From Tetradesmus obliquus (Eukaryota > Chlorophyta > Chlorophyceae > Sphaeropleales > Scenedesmaceae): a DNA stretch of 64,000 nucleotides. Numbering within the stretch: the stretch's first letter is position 1; each line of letters opens with the position of its first letter. Location: the NCBI GenBank assembly GCA_030272155.1, contig CP126200.1:5096001-5160000 (forward strand). Reading direction: 5' to 3'. The notes below the pieces were generated by a model. That model had not been told where the DNA came from and did not search any database. It saw only the letters and a program-made list of their open reading frames with translations. Of the stretch, positions 35,601-47,489 are shown piece after piece. Both the position numbers and the translations under genes were made by a program.

Positions 35601-37311
35601 GGTAGCTGCCTGGTTGAGCACCACCCTGAAGTCCAGCGAACTGTTTGTAGCACCCACGAGCTCTGGCGCACCAAGCAATGCGGCTGCTGACTTCTGCCCT
35701 GTAGGCACTGTTACTGCTGCTGCTGGTGTTGCCAATGTTGAAGGAGCCGCACACACAGCAGCTGCGTGCTTCCAGCTTGCTACTGCAGACGGTATGACTA
35801 CGATCAGCACCAGTGCTAATATCAGCAGCAGCCATCTGCATGGATGCCGCCGCCACGAGTGCTTGAGAGCTGCCCATAACCTGTTGGCGCAACACAGCAG
35901 AGCAGAATCAAGCAGAATGTGAACGGCCATTCAACTTGCTGCAGATGATGCACATGGCAAGGACAGGACCGCATGCTGTCTCCGCACGTGCTGCCAGACT
36001 TGTTGCGCGCGTGTCCACCCGGCAACTGCAGCTCAGAACTTACCCCAGCTCCATATGGCTCTCCTGCATGCCATCTGGAGCCTGCTGTTGCCTGCTGCTG
36101 ACCAGCTGCTGTATGATCTGTTCCTTCTCAGCAACCTGCTGCTGCAGTTGACTGCAGAAAGCACGAACAGGAACAGCATGTCATGAGAAGTACAATGCAC
36201 CGTGCGCCGCATTGGCACAAGCACGCGTGTTTGATCTTACGGAACGACAGTTCTAGCTGTGGGCGAACATCTGCTTGTAGGACAGCACAGCTGCAGCACA
36301 ATATGCACTGCTGCTGCTGCTGCTGCTGCTGATAATACACACCAGCAGCTGCTGCAATGTCTACCTTCATCTGCAGACGAGCCCACCCACCTGATGCCCT
36401 GCTGGTCATCCTGGTACAGTGAGTTGAAGTACTCTACCAGGTCATCCACCTGCTTGATCATGCCCTGCTGCACATCATCATGTCGCTTCTGCTCATCAGC
36501 CTGCAGATGATCTATCTCAATGTCCTCCTGCAAGCATAAAACGTCAACAAGAGGCACACACGTTTGCTGGATAGACCCAAACGTCGCACGGCAGCGCCGG
36601 AGCACAAGTATGTATACATCTACACTTGTGGCAACTGCATGTGACTGCTGTTGGAGACAGTTTCCTGCAGGCCACAAAGCAGAGCAGGCGCAATTGTGAT
36701 GCACCGCCACGCAGCACTTACCACTGCTGCACCAGGCGGGACATCCTCCTCCACGTGTATGAATTCCGGCAACACCGGCGCTGCCCGCTGCACACCAGGT
36801 GACCTTGGCTGCACATGGTTGAGCCGCAGTCGTGTGCGGGGGCTGCCATCGCCCCTGCCATTGCCTTCACCAGCTCGGCTTCCGCCATTTACTGACACGT
36901 ATGCAACTGCTGTTGCTGCTTCCTGCTGTTCCGACGGCATTCTGCTGGCTATGCTGTTAGGAACGCCAGCTGCTGCCATGCGGCTGGCCATGGAAACACA
37001 CATTGGGCTGTAAGGTGAAGAACCTGCACAGCACAGCAGTGCAAGCATCAGCATTGTGAAGCTGCAGATCAGCTGCATGATGTGCAAATACATGCAGCAC
37101 AGTTGTTTTGAACAGTTGCCAACACAAGCACACATGATGACCTGCACTGGCGCTCCTTACTTGAAGCTGGGGTTTCATCTCCTTGCTGCCCATCTGCCGC
37201 AGCTACTGCAACAGCCGACAGCCGGTGCTGCTGTGAATGGCCAGAGGAACCCCAGGTTGTAAAACGTGGGCCAATCTCATTTGTTTCTGGTCCTGCTGAA
37301 CCAGGCTCCAT
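23159..37311 (-). CDS. Giant type II membrane protein with TMEM132-like cohesin/Ig core
   Basis: Thirty exons from ATG 37311 to TGA 23159 join in frame to 2,820 residues. Residues 1-247 have no signal peptide and contain a coiled coil. One hydrophobic helix, WLLLILALVLIVVIPSAVAS (about 248-267), preceded by RRHPCR, is a signal anchor, so the ~2,550-residue C-terminal part should be lumenal or extracellular. That part has many NxS/T sites and paired Cys. It consists of ~100-residue beta-sandwich modules, each with an 'L-N/S-E-P-G-x-x-x' strand, and a central block resembling the cohesin plus Ig-like middle region of animal TMEM132 adhesion proteins. Likely role: cell-surface or wall-associated adhesion or sensing, by inference only. 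No exon echoes were found in this gene, unlike its neighbours. Details of segments are given separately. Confidence 0.85.
25263..27325 (-). other. Exons 22-26: Ig-like (BIG) block similar to TMEM132 middle region
   Basis: Exons 27325-27062, 26912-26514, 26357-26045, 25829-25573 and 25413-25263. Exon 22 opens with VKLNIWYPTNLTL and AADTTLNSV, then a Cys and YQSTLLRLTADW, then VTDLVAFQSSDSNVVQVSG, and exon 23 follows with VRPGTATITTP. This order (W-xP-x-LxL-x-xDxxLxxI, YQxxxVxxxA, VT-LV...S.V..V.G, G.PG.a.i) is the distinctive signature I associate with the TMEM132 Ig-like middle domain. Exons 23 and 24 each contain a FxDGSVxDxS motif (AQFTDGSVMDVS and VSFSDGSVRDFS), also typical of that family. 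Confidence 0.65.
27524..29590 (-). other. Exons 18-21: cohesin-like domain
   Basis: Exons 29590-29306, 29152-28808, 28577-28230 and 28040-27524 (about residues 1398-1896). The segment contains a GFVLPLRFDTARLTFVRA strand pair after an amphipathic strand (PIKVTVEAVNP) and later VEISVAGRAG and VDVYFQVATSI. This order (two strands, 'FxLxxxFDxxxLxF', then IxVxG and VxFxV) is that of cohesin-type beta sandwiches, and in TMEM132 it precedes the Ig-like block as it does here. Confidence 0.6.
29597..29633 (+). repeat. (CAG)n run at the 3' splice site before exon 18
   Basis: On the transcribed (minus) strand this is a CTG run immediately upstream of the TCACCGCAG acceptor of exon 18. It replaces a conventional polypyrimidine tract. 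Confidence 0.8.
29832..35880 (-). other. Exons 5-17: membrane anchor and N-terminal ectodomain modules
   Basis: Exons 35880-35469, 35252-35022, 34837-34637, 34431-34195, 33996-33775, 33525-32959, 32732-32595, 32377-32189, 31957-31638, 31437-31115, 30914-30796, 30572-30391 and 30185-29832. Repeating pattern: D(V)TPP at the start of a module, then a strand with LNEPGTVYAGL, LNEPSTAYFIVL, LSEPGEVAWML, LNEGSIAYYVV or TSEPGRLLYA, then a strand such as LVNDTLYRVTTVHSDLYGN or LPSQTAYVLVLAARD. This resembles fibronectin-III-like modules with an internal 'E-P-G' turn. A Cys-rich insert lies in exon 8 (SCSCSPTAECSQELSC). Confidence 0.75.
32124..32188 (-). repeat. Four-copy CACACAAATGTGTG-type repeat after exon 12
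   Basis: Directly downstream of the exon 12 donor (minus strand), a ~15-bp unit containing TGTGTGCACACA is repeated about four times. Each unit is itself close to palindromic. The donor GTGTGA merges into the repeat. Confidence 0.75.
36044..37311 (-). other. Exons 1-4: cytosolic head and coiled coil
   Basis: Exons 37311-37161, 37023-36722, 36527-36391 and 36151-36044. The first ~150 residues are polar and disordered with Arg/Gly and Pro. Exon 3 (EDIEIDHLQADEQKRHD...DDLVEYFNSLY) and exon 4 (QLQQQVAEKEQIIQQLV) have heptad spacing and predict a coiled coil just before the membrane anchor, so the protein may form oligomers. Confidence 0.75.
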
Positions 37312-38239
37312 GCTGCTGCTGCCAACTGGCAGTATTATTTTTACCCGGCACAGTAGAGGGTGGTGCTGCCCTCAGGCTGCTGCATAATCTGCTCCTGCCG
37401 AGTTTGTGCTTGTAACACTACCGAAATCTCCCTGAGAGTAACCAGAGATTCCAGCTGAGCGTTTTACAGCAGATTGAAAGGACCCAATCTGTTCTGGGCG
37501 GAGCTGTCAATTTGTGCTACCAGTCAATTTTTGATGGCCATCGACAACCAGGCAACTGAGTGACCAGATCCACAGCTGCCGCTGCAAAGAAAACCAAGCA
37601 AAAGCAAAGCAATTGACTAAAGCCAATTGCAAGGCGTAAGCGTCAAAGGCAGGCAAGGGCGCCAAAGCTCATGTAACCTGGAACTTATCAGGTGCGGGTC
37701 GCTTATGTGAAACATCACGTTTGAGTCAATCTGAGACGTTTTGGTGCTGGGAAGCAAGTGGTGTTCTTAGCAAAAGTCCCGAAACCCTTGCCAACATGAC
37801 ACCGACGCAAATACGTTAATGCTGTGCCAATGACTGACATTCTGGTGGTCATTTAATTCGATCGTCATTGTGTCGAGCCTATCAACCGTAAACACACCAC
37901 ACTGGATCGCCTCGCCCGTAGCAGAGCGAGCTCTGCTTGCGTGTCTCTTCAGCCTCGCTTGCCTGGCTCCTACACGTCGGTGCTTCCTGCACAACCATAT
38001 CAAAGCTGCTTACTTTGCATGCATACAGCGTGAGGTGCCTGTATGCAACCGGCAGCAGGAGCCCTGGTGCAGCTTCTGCTGCATAGAGGGTCTCTCCTTT
38101 TCTTGTGATAGTACCCCATGCAAGTGTGTCGCTGGCTAGCTGGAGTGCTGCTGGTTTGACCACCATGCACGGGACGTAGGCAGCCCAGTGTGCAGACCTA
38201 GTCAGCAACTTCAAGGTGCAGTGCAACCCAAGACAGCAG
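37312..38239. promoter_or_regulatory. Divergent intergenic region, TMEM132-like gene / TBC gene
   Basis: 928 bp between two divergent start codons. It is low in triplet repeats and A/T-rich around 37580-37650 (GAAAACCAAGCAAAAGCAAA). It should contain both promoters. Several short open frames exist but none has support. Confidence 0.45.
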
Positions 38240-40598
38240 ATGGAGCAGCAGGGCAGAGTGGGCAAGGGCCGGCCCTCACCACCCCGCAGGAGAGGCTTCC
38301 TGGCAGGCATTGCTGCTGACTTGGCTGAATTTGCTGAGTCAGTAGGCAATGTGGTATCCAGTGCTGGCGAGCTGCTGTTGGACAACGAGTTGAGGAGGTG
38401 TGTTTGCCGTCAGCAGCGCTGATGTCCAGCCCGATGGCTGATGATGCGACTGTGGAGCAGCACTGTTTGCATGTTCTTGGTACCTGCAGTCTGTTGAGGC
38501 AGTTGCGCGCATGCACCCTAAAAAGCGTGTTGCATTTGGCACAGGTGCTTGCATCCATGCAAGCTGCATGCGTGCAACTGCTGCATACTGTGCTTTGCTG
38601 CTTGCAGGAAGGGCGCAGACGTGATCCGGCAAGAGGCATCCAAGACCATCAATGAAGCACAGCGGGGTGAGCACAGCAAGCAGCAGCAAGCAATGGCAAG
38701 CAGCAGCTGCAGCGCTTAGTGAGCAGGCAGCTGCACACAGGAAGCAGCTGCAGGACTTGCTGTGTCATCTGTTTGGTGCTGGCAACTCCTGGCAATCACT
38801 GTGCTTGGATGCGAGCAGGCATGCATATGTCTTAGCTTTCTTGCATCAGATGGGCAGTGGGAGCCGGTGTCCATGCTGAAACCTCGCGGCGTGCAATTGT
38901 TTGTTGCAGGCTTGGAAGCTGGAGCTGGAAGGGTGCAGCAAGGGGCGCGTGCACGGATTGGGGCAGGTGCCCAAAAGCTGCAGGTGCGCACCAGCAAACG
39001 CTCACGGACATGAGGTTCATTTGCAGCTTCTTCACTCATGGTTCGTGCCGCACAGTGCATAGCTGCATGCTGACGGATGCGCTGCTGCCGGCTGCAGTAA
39101 TGCACTTGCTGCATGCTTGTGTAGCCTGGCGCTGTACATCGCAACGTTGCGCTGCACAGCATCTTTGAGCTGCTGCAAGCAACACTGCATCCATCAAAGA
39201 ATCACCAACAGGCTGATGTACGAACTTGCCTATGCCACCCTGCACATGCAGTCGGTGCTGCGCAACATCGAGCGCCAGATACAGGACTTTCAACGGCAGC
39301 AGCAGCAGCGGGACCTGCAATCTGAGCTGGAGCACCACCAGAAGCTGCCAGTTGACATTCAGATTGGGGACCAGGTGCGGGGCTGACTGTTTTGCTGGTG
39401 CTGCGGACACCATAGTTGGTGGCCTGGATTGTCTGATGATGCTATGGCAGGAGCTTGCATCTAGGCTGATGCTTGTAGGGCCAACCAGCTAAGCTGCATA
39501 CAGCAATGGCTCCTGGAATCATCAAATGCCAGCGCATTCGCTGCCCAAATGCATCTTGGGTTGCCAAGTCCCTAGCACAGCACGTGCATGCTTGCGCCGA
39601 TGCTCCTCCCTGGCAAGTTGTGCACTCTTCTGGCATGCCTCGGCTGCTGTGACCTGACACCTGTGCCGCCCTTCCATACCTTGTGCTGCGCAACACCTGC
39701 GCCAGGTTTACGAGGACATGCCGCAGGAGATGCGCAGCCGCTTCTGGTATGTGCTGCTGGAGCGGCCAGACCTGGTGCAGGCGCTCTCGGTGAGGCGGCA
39801 GCTGCCTCGTTGTATGAATGCGACAAGGCGATTTTACACAGTAATTGCAAGGCTGCGCACCTCGTTGTGCTGGCAGTATGGAAACAAGATCAGCCAGTTC
39901 CCAGGCAACAATATGCACCCTGTCACACAGTCAAAACACCTGCTAACGTACTGCAAAGTCGGCGTGATTTGGTCATATGGCAGCAGCCAGTGTGTGCCTG
40001 GTGCCTCGTTGTGGTGTGCTGTTCTTGGTGACAGTGCTGACAGAACAGTGCTGATTGGCGCATGTGCATGTGTGTGTGCAGAGGCGGGGACATATCCCTA
40101 GCCGGCCAGGCTCAGTAGCTCCCCTTTCGGCCAGCGCTGGGCCTTCAGCGGAAGGTGGCAGTACAGCAGCAGGCGCAGCAGCAGACGCAGCTGATGGTGA
40201 GCATGCGGACGCAGCGCCGCACTTCACAGCTGAAGCTGCTGCAGCAGCAGTAGCAGCAACCATAGGCCCAGACGCAGAGGTGGAAGCAACTTTTGCTGAA
40301 GAGCAGCAGCCAGCTGCTGAAGCTGCAGTTTCAAGCAGCAGATTGGCTGCTGATCCAGCAGAAGCAGCAGCAGCCGAAGAAGCAGTACCAGCTGGAGCAA
40401 CACCGTTTGCAGCCTACAGCAGCAGTTCTGACGCCCAGCAGTCAGCACCAGCAGTTGTGCCATCAGATGCAGCAGCAGCAGCAGCAGGACCTCAACAGGA
40501 CAGCACAGCTGTCAGCCATCAAGCCACCGAAGATGCACCAGACATTGACGATTTGCTTGCACAGCAATCAACCAGTGTGCTGGTGGAGTCAGCAGTGC

Positions 40599-40632
<34 letters not shown>

Positions 40633-43600
40633 TGGCAGTAATGCTGCTGGTAACACCCGCAGTGGGGCAGCCGATGACAGCAGCAGCGTGTGCAGCAACG
40701 GCAACTGCGCAGCAACTAGTGCGTTGGGTTCAGCTGTCACCGTGCCCTCTGCACCGAGCCCTTGGCTGTCAGTGCATGCCCCCAGCAGTTGCAACAGCAG
40801 CAGCAGCTCGCTCAGCAGACCTGCAGCACCGAACCCATGGGAGCTGCTGCAGCCTGCAGCATCAAGTGCATCAGGATCTTCAGCAGCAGCAGCAGCAGCA
40901 GCAGCAGGAGTGACAGCAGCGGGCGGCGTGCCTGGTGTAACTAGTGCCGCTGCTGTGACGTCACCCAGCTTTGGTGCTGGTGAGACGGGTGACGGCTGGG
41001 AGATGGTGTCCGAGCATGTTCCCTGTGAAGCTCTGCCTGCACCTGGCAGCAGTGACACAGACACACTGCAGTCCCTGGTGGAGCACCTGTCACAAGGTAA
41101 GCAAGCAAGCAAGCCTCTGTGGTCCATTGCTGACGTGATGCTCTGGCAGCTCCACATGCAGGTTTGTTCCTCCTCCCCAAAAGGCAGCACCATGTGTGCT
41201 CAAATCTCCTCCGCACTGCTTTGGTTGCTGGGTTACCTGCATCAGGTTGCTGGATTGCCTGGGTGCCAACTATCTTCTTTTACACCTGCGTGCTCATGCT
41301 ACTCCTGCCTCTGTCTCACAAGTGCAATGATGCCTCTGCTGGTGTGCGCAGTGTCGCTGGATGCGTCCCGTGCCGCGCAGGCGTCTGTGTTCCAGGCCAT
41401 GCTGCACGAGGTGCCCTGGGTGCAGGGGGAGGGCATGCCGCAGGACATCGACCCGCACGGGGAGTACGCGCAGCTGCTGGCTGCAGGTGCGCAGGATTTG
41501 CAGTGGGGCAGCAGTCAGAAGAGTTGCAGTTCTTTGCGTCACGAAGGCGTTGCAGAGAGAATGCAGAGAGTGCATTCACTTCTTCTTATCAACGAAGCGG
41601 CTGCAACGCTGTGCAGCAATGCATGCTGTTTCCCCATGCCACAGCATAGAGACGGAAGAAAGCTGGTTGAAACACGTCCTAGTGAAGACGGTTGTGCTGC
41701 ATCCGCTGTGCATGCAGGTTGTGGCGCTGTGGAGGATGTGATTGTGCGCGACGTGCCGCGCACGTTCCCGGAGCACCCGCTGTTCGCCACGCGGGACGGC
41801 CAGCAGCGGCTGCTGCGGTTGCTCAAGGCGTACGCGGCAGCTGACCCTGAGGTACTCCCCAGCTGTTGATGCTTTGTATGAGGATGCATAATTTGCTGGT
41901 GGCGCTGTGCGGCTGCTTGGCAATAGTGCGCAGATGAGTGTTGCGATACTTAGTGTGAGCACACTGTCTAGCAGCCTGCAAGCATGCCTGCGTGTGTGTT
42001 GGGCTGCAGGTGCTGAGGGATAGACGTGATGGTGCATGCATTTACAGTGCTGGTTGTGCTTTGTATGTGCTGCAGGTGGGCTACTGCCAGGGCATGGCCT
42101 TCCCTGCAGGCGTGCTGCTCATGTACCTGCCGGAGGAGCATGCATTTAGGTGAGGCCTGCATATGTGCAGCGCCAGCACGCTGCGGAGGAGACGCACAGG
42201 AATGCATGTGGATGCACGTATACATATAGCAGCAGCAGTTGTCAGGGGAACAAGCCGTGCAGTTGGTTAGGCATGGTTGCAGCTTGCCTTGCAGAGTAAC
42301 GCAGTGCGGCTGCTGCTTGCAGTGATGCGTCTTGTCTCCAGAAAGGCCCCTGGCATGCTATTGCCAGCAGGCCATGTTGACAGAGCCAACGAACTTGACA
42401 GTGACACTAACAGAGAGGGACACTTCTGCATGCCTGCAACATCTGCCCTGCAGGCTGTTCCAGCGCATGATGCTCAGCGGGCCCACGCTGCGGCGGCTGT
42501 ACCTGCCAGGCCTGGACTTCCTCAAGGTGACTTGACCTGCAAGCTGAGCAGCTGCTGCTGGCTCGGCAGCTTATCCAGCACTATGCAGCAACAATGCATG
42601 CAGTACGCATGCGCCAACGCTTGCAGGAATGGGTGGCAAGTTGCGTGCTCGCGCACTCACATGAAGCCAGTTTGGCACCACTCGTCCCATTCTGCTGCTT
42701 TTTGACCTGCTCCTGCTGCTGCTGCTGCCAATGCGCTGCAGCTGGAGCTGAGCCGCTTCGAGCTGCTGCTGTCCACGCACGCGCCGCAGCTGCACCAGCA
42801 CCTGCTGGATGCTGGGCTGCCAGCGCTGCTGTATGCGGCGCAGTGGCTCATGACGGCCTACGCATGCCCCTTCCCAATCCATGTGGCGGCGCGAGTGATC
42901 GATGTGCTGCTGCAGGTGCGGCAGGGGCCGTTTCCGATCGCACCACGCCTTACACTGGTGGTGAAAGCCATGGATGGCGCACTGCTGCATTCTGCTGTTG
43001 CGCAAAGGCCCCAAGATGGATGCGATGTAACTGAATAGGCTGCAACGCAGATGCAATGCCGCACGCTGAACCTGTGCTTCCCGCGGCTGGCTCCCTGTCA
43101 TGAAAAATGCGACAAACAGAGGCAAGAGCAGGCATCAGTATTTCGAGAATACCTTTGAACTGCGCTGCAGGCTGATGACGAGGCGGTGCTGCTGCGGTTG
43201 GGCCTGGCCGTGATGGCTGCGCTGCAGCAGCCTGTCTGGATGTTAAACTATCTCCTCTTCACATCACTAGAGCTTTTTGGCATGTGGCTGCGCTGCAGGC
43301 TGATGACGAGGCGCTGCTGCTGCGGCTGGGCCTGGCCGTGATGGCTGCGCTGCAGCAGGGGCTGCTGGAGCTGGATGACTTTGAGGCGCTCATCACACAC
43401 CTCAAGGTGGGGACAGGGACAGCTGCTGCTGCTGCTGCTATCGCTGCTGCCGCTTGGATGCTGTTACCCTGCTGCATTGTCAGCCCTCTGGGCAGCTGCA
43501 CCAATCTGTAGCGGCCTCAACCTTGAGTTTTGCTTTCATTGTTCGACCGTAATCTCTGTGTCCCGGCGGTAGGGTGTGGCAGTGACCTGTGCTGCTGCTG

Positions 43601-44368
43601 CAAGTCACGCTCCGGGCAGGCTACCGTGACAGCTAGTGCTGTGCAGTATTGTCAGGTTGGTGTTCACTTGCCCCGTGCATGTCCTTCCTTTCACAGCACA
43701 CCCCGCCGCTGTCTTTGACGGTACTATACTGTTGTTTCACAGCGGCAATGAATGGCATGATGGCCTGCACGCGTTGTAACACATTCGTATGTACATTGTG
43801 CCTGCTGCAGGTGAAGCCGCTGTCCTGGCCCATGCACATGCACCGCAAGGTGCTCAATGAGGCGCTGCACAGCCCAGCCAGCAACGCGGAGCTGGAGGCA
43901 GCAACAGCAGCAGTGCAGGCAGAGTTTGCGCGGCTAGGGCGATTCTCCTCCTTCAGCAGCCACCAGCTAGCTGCACAGCCGGTGCAGCGCCAGGAAGCTG
44001 CAGCAGAGGCTGCTAGTGATGGCAGCAGCAGCAGCAGTGGCGGCAGCGGGATCAGGCTTGCGCTTGTGCCAGGTACCATGGGGCCCCGCACGCAGGCATC
44101 TGCTGCTGCTTTGGAGGCGCTGGAAGCTGCAGCGGCAGCAGATCCAGGCAGCAGCAGCAAGGCAAGCGGCACTCAGCAGCATGAGCAGCAGGCACAGCAG
44201 CAGCAGCAGCAGCCGTCACAGGAACAGGAGCAGCCTGGTGACACAGAGGGCAGTGACAGGTCAGTGAGCGGCGTGCTGTGTGAGATGGATGCTGCGCTGC
44301 TTGGACTGATGCAGGATCTGGACATCATGTTGCCACATGAATCTGTCGCAAGCAACACGCAGAGCTGA
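38240..44368 (+). CDS. TBC-domain Rab GTPase-activating protein
   Basis: Thirteen exons: 38240-38397, 38608-38666, 38910-38983, 39252-39374, 39706-39789, 40082-41096, 41352-41486, 41718-41851, 42076-42149, 42454-42526, 42742-42915, 43299-43406 and 43811-44368; 922 residues, stop TGA. The N-terminus has an amphipathic helix (FLAGIAADLAEFAESVG) and a Gln-rich coiled coil, then VYEDMPQEMRSRFWYVLL, the usual entry to a TBC domain. A ~330-residue Ala/Ser-rich disordered insert (exon 6) splits the domain. The catalytic dual finger is present: Arg564 in IVRDVPRTFP and Gln599 in GYCQGMAF. Later TBC helices include FQRMML, YLPGLDFL, FPIHVAARVIDVLL and LLRLGLAVM. TBC proteins stimulate GTP hydrolysis on Rab proteins in membrane traffic; the Rab partner cannot be told. 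The start is the first ATG in frame, at 38240. Confidence 0.88.
43161..43380 (+). repeat. Acceptor-side echo of TBC exon 12
   Basis: The true exon starts at 43299. A copy of the acceptor (TGCGCTGCAG) and the first ~60 bp begins at 43171, 128 bp upstream, and reads ADDEAVLLRLGLAVMAALQQ against ADDEALLLRLGLAVMAALQQ, with no stop. The copy then continues as unrelated intron. Confidence 0.92.
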
Positions 44369-45859
44369 TGGTACACATCAGTGTTCAGATGCGGCAAAGC
44401 ACTTGCCACTGTTGTGGGATAGTCCGTGATATTCTGGTAGGATGGCCATGGCACTCAGTAGCCATGTGAGCCGTCCACAAGGTGGTGGCCTGCGTGTGGT
44501 GGCTTTGTTTGAAGAGTAGATCATGTCTCAATGCAGCCAGTGGTGTGCAGTAAGGCATGTGCTGCAGCGCTATGCAGCAATTGCTGCAGTTGCAACTGCT
44601 GTTGCACGAGGGAGAAGGCCTCAAGGGCCCCCTTGCACCAGGCTGCAAATATGATGTCCTCAAACCTTGTTCTGGATGTAAAATGACGAATTCTATACAA
44701 AGCCAGGATACGGAAGTACGCTGGTCATGCACAGCTGCGCACCTGGATGTTGCATTGTGCCGGTTGCTTGGCGTCCATGCATCTGCAGAAGTGCTTCATC
44801 TATGCATTGTGCTGGCATGAGCAGCAAGTGTGGCAGCGGTACACATGTGCGAACGCAAAGCTCAGGGCCGCGTGGCAGCAGCCAGCAATGTGCTGGTGCT
44901 ACAGCAACTTTCAACGGTTAACCTGCTGGTCGACGCTTGGGCGCAACTGGGTGCGTCATCAGTGATGACTCATCACTGTCAATGCTGGCAATGCTGACGA
45001 AGCCTTTGATTCATTTATTGCGCTGAGGTGAGGAGGCACACGAGCAGCACTCGCACGATGCATGCATATCACACGCGCTGCTGACCTGTGATCAGCACAG
45101 GAGCAAGTCCAGCGGCAGCTGCTTCAGCAGGCATGACAACCGCTGATGCCAACGTGCATCGTGGCCACCAGCCCTCTTGAAACATTTAGGCTGTAACCTG
45201 CTGTCATCAGGACGCCGTGAATGCCTGTATGCTGCTTTCTTGATGTTGCTGGCGTCACTGGTGGCTTGCTGCTGGTGACGCCCAGCTGCTGCTAACAACG
45301 CAATGCAGCAGTGCAAGCAGTGCACGTGCACTTCTTGGTTTATGCTGCGTATCCCCTGTTAGTGAGGTACTTCAGCGTTTTGGCTTGTTCCAGCTGCGTT
45401 GGGGCCCTGGCCACTGCAGTGACAGACATGCGGCACAGTGGGGCTTGGCAGCCAGCTGGCTGGTCAGATATCATATGAATTTGGTGGGGATCATCGTGTA
45501 CAAACGCTTCAATCGCAAGATAAGGACTTCTTAGCATAATTACGTTAGTAGAGCGTCAGCGTCGTGCACGGAAACGCGTTTCTGGCGACAGTAACTGACA
45601 CTCATGCGCAGGTCAGCCCCCAAAAGATGCACCCTATGGCAACATGCCTGATTGCAGCAAGCATCAGCAGCTATAAAGTACTGTGTTTGCTAGCTGCCTA
45701 ATCAGTACGCCTTTACATCGCTCCGACCGTCCACCACGGTCCGGCGCAGCAAGAGTTGCGGTGCGGTACTACTTGAACTAAAGTAGCTGGACTATAATAT
45801 CACTTGATTGCAGCCGTCAAGGTGACGGTGATCGGATTGGCCAACGCCCCGCAGTCAAC
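44369..45859. other. Intergenic region between TBC and FAR genes
   Basis: The TBC 3' UTR, with TGTAA at 44677-44681, occupies the first part. The rest (1.2 kb) should hold the FAR promoter and is largely free of triplet repeats. An A/T-richer patch with CTATAATATCAC lies at 45792-45804, about 60 bp before the FAR start codon. No gene was recognised. Confidence 0.4.
44677..44681 (+). terminator. TGTAA polyadenylation motif for the TBC gene
   Basis: TGTAA about 310 bp after the TBC stop codon, followed by an A-rich sequence. Confidence 0.45.
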
Positions 45860-47417
45860 ATGTTCAACCCAGGGCAGGAGTATGCCGGCCAGACCGTGCT
45901 TTTGACGGGAGGGCTGGGCTTTCTAGGATCGATCATATTGGAGCAGCTACTGCGGCTCACAGAGGTGAGCCTGAGCCACCGCCTGCAAGCTTAACATCAC
46001 CACGCACTGCTACCACCGTGGCATTGCACTGTGCACCGTCCATCCTGCGAGTCCTGCATGCAAACGATAGCAAAGCATCATACCTATCCATGGAGCATCA
46101 AAAGCACGGGCATCTGATGGCCCACTGCATGCAGCAGACTGTACCATGCGCTGCAGCAGCATGCAGTGACCGTTTACCACCCCAGCATTAGCACAGCCCA
46201 CACACTCTCACAGTACCATACGTTCCTGCACGGATGCTGTGTCCCCATCATATGCACTGCTGACAGGGCTGCTGCACTGTTTCTGCTGCCGCAGGTCGAG
46301 AAGGTTTACCTGCTGGTGCGCAGCAAGCGGCAGGTCAGCGCGCAGCAGCGAGTGGAGCGTATGCTGTGCTCGCCGCTGTTCAACATGCTGCATCATGAAG
46401 TACGAAAGGTAAGGCAATGCAGTGCATGCAGCGGCGGTTTGGCACATGCAGCAGATGCCAGGTTGGATGTCACACTGCTGTCACTGCACACATCCACCAG
46501 CTGCTGCAGAACCATGTATCATGACTCATGACGCATGAGGGTACCCTCATGAGGGTAGCCAGCGGCGCATGCACGGTAATCAGCAGCTGAGCTTTACTTA
46601 ATAATTTTTTTGCAAGAGACAATAGCTGTACTGACAGGACCAGCAGTTGTCTGGCAAGTGGCTAGCAGGTGCCTGCGGGACACACACCATAAACAGCTGT
46701 AGCTCTGCATCTGTCCCTACTCCAGCAGTAGTGCATGAATGTCTGCGCTTCGGCTTCTGACTGCTTGCGTTGCAATTGCATCTGCTGCTGTGTGCCGCAG
46801 GGTGTCCGCAATGTGTTCACCAAGGTGCAGGCTGTCAACGGCGACCTGTCGCTGCCCCAGATGGGTATGAGCGATGACGACACAGCAGCAGTGCTGCAGG
46901 ACGTCACCACAGTCATCCATTGCGCAGCACACATTGAGCTGGACGCAGCAATCCACAAGACGCTCAAGTGAGCACGCAAAGCAGTCAAAACACGAGCAGC
47001 AGCTCTATGTGTATGATATAGGTAGAGCAGAACAAGAGAGAATTCTGTGCAGAGAGCAGCAGGGCGGAAAAGCACACACAGGGCGTTCCATAGTAGGTCT
47101 GGCGGCAAAGAAGCGTTGATCGTTGTGATATACTTCAGCTTTGGCTGCTGTCAGGTATGCCTGCCTGTCTCCTCATCCCTGCCTGTGCTGTGTGTGTGCG
47201 GCGTGTACCTGCAGGGCCAACTACATGGGCACCCGCAACTTGCTGCAGCTGGCGAGCAGCATGCGCCAGCTGCGCGCATTCGTGCACACCTCCACCTACT
47301 TTGTGCTGAATCACGTGCCGCGCGGCTCAGTAGCAAAGGAGGAACTCCACAGGCTGCCGCTCTCCTTCAGCGACGGTAGCACCACCGTCCGCACCAGCAG
47401 CAGCGACTCGGACGCTG

Positions 47418-47489
<72 letters not shown>

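Noticed and set aside
38216-38239. Upstream GTG start for the TBC gene
   Set aside because: The first ATG in frame is 38240. A non-ATG start is unnecessary in a nuclear gene.
45092-45540. Short minus-strand frames between the TBC and FAR genes
   Set aside because: Under 80 codons, no motif and no splice partner.
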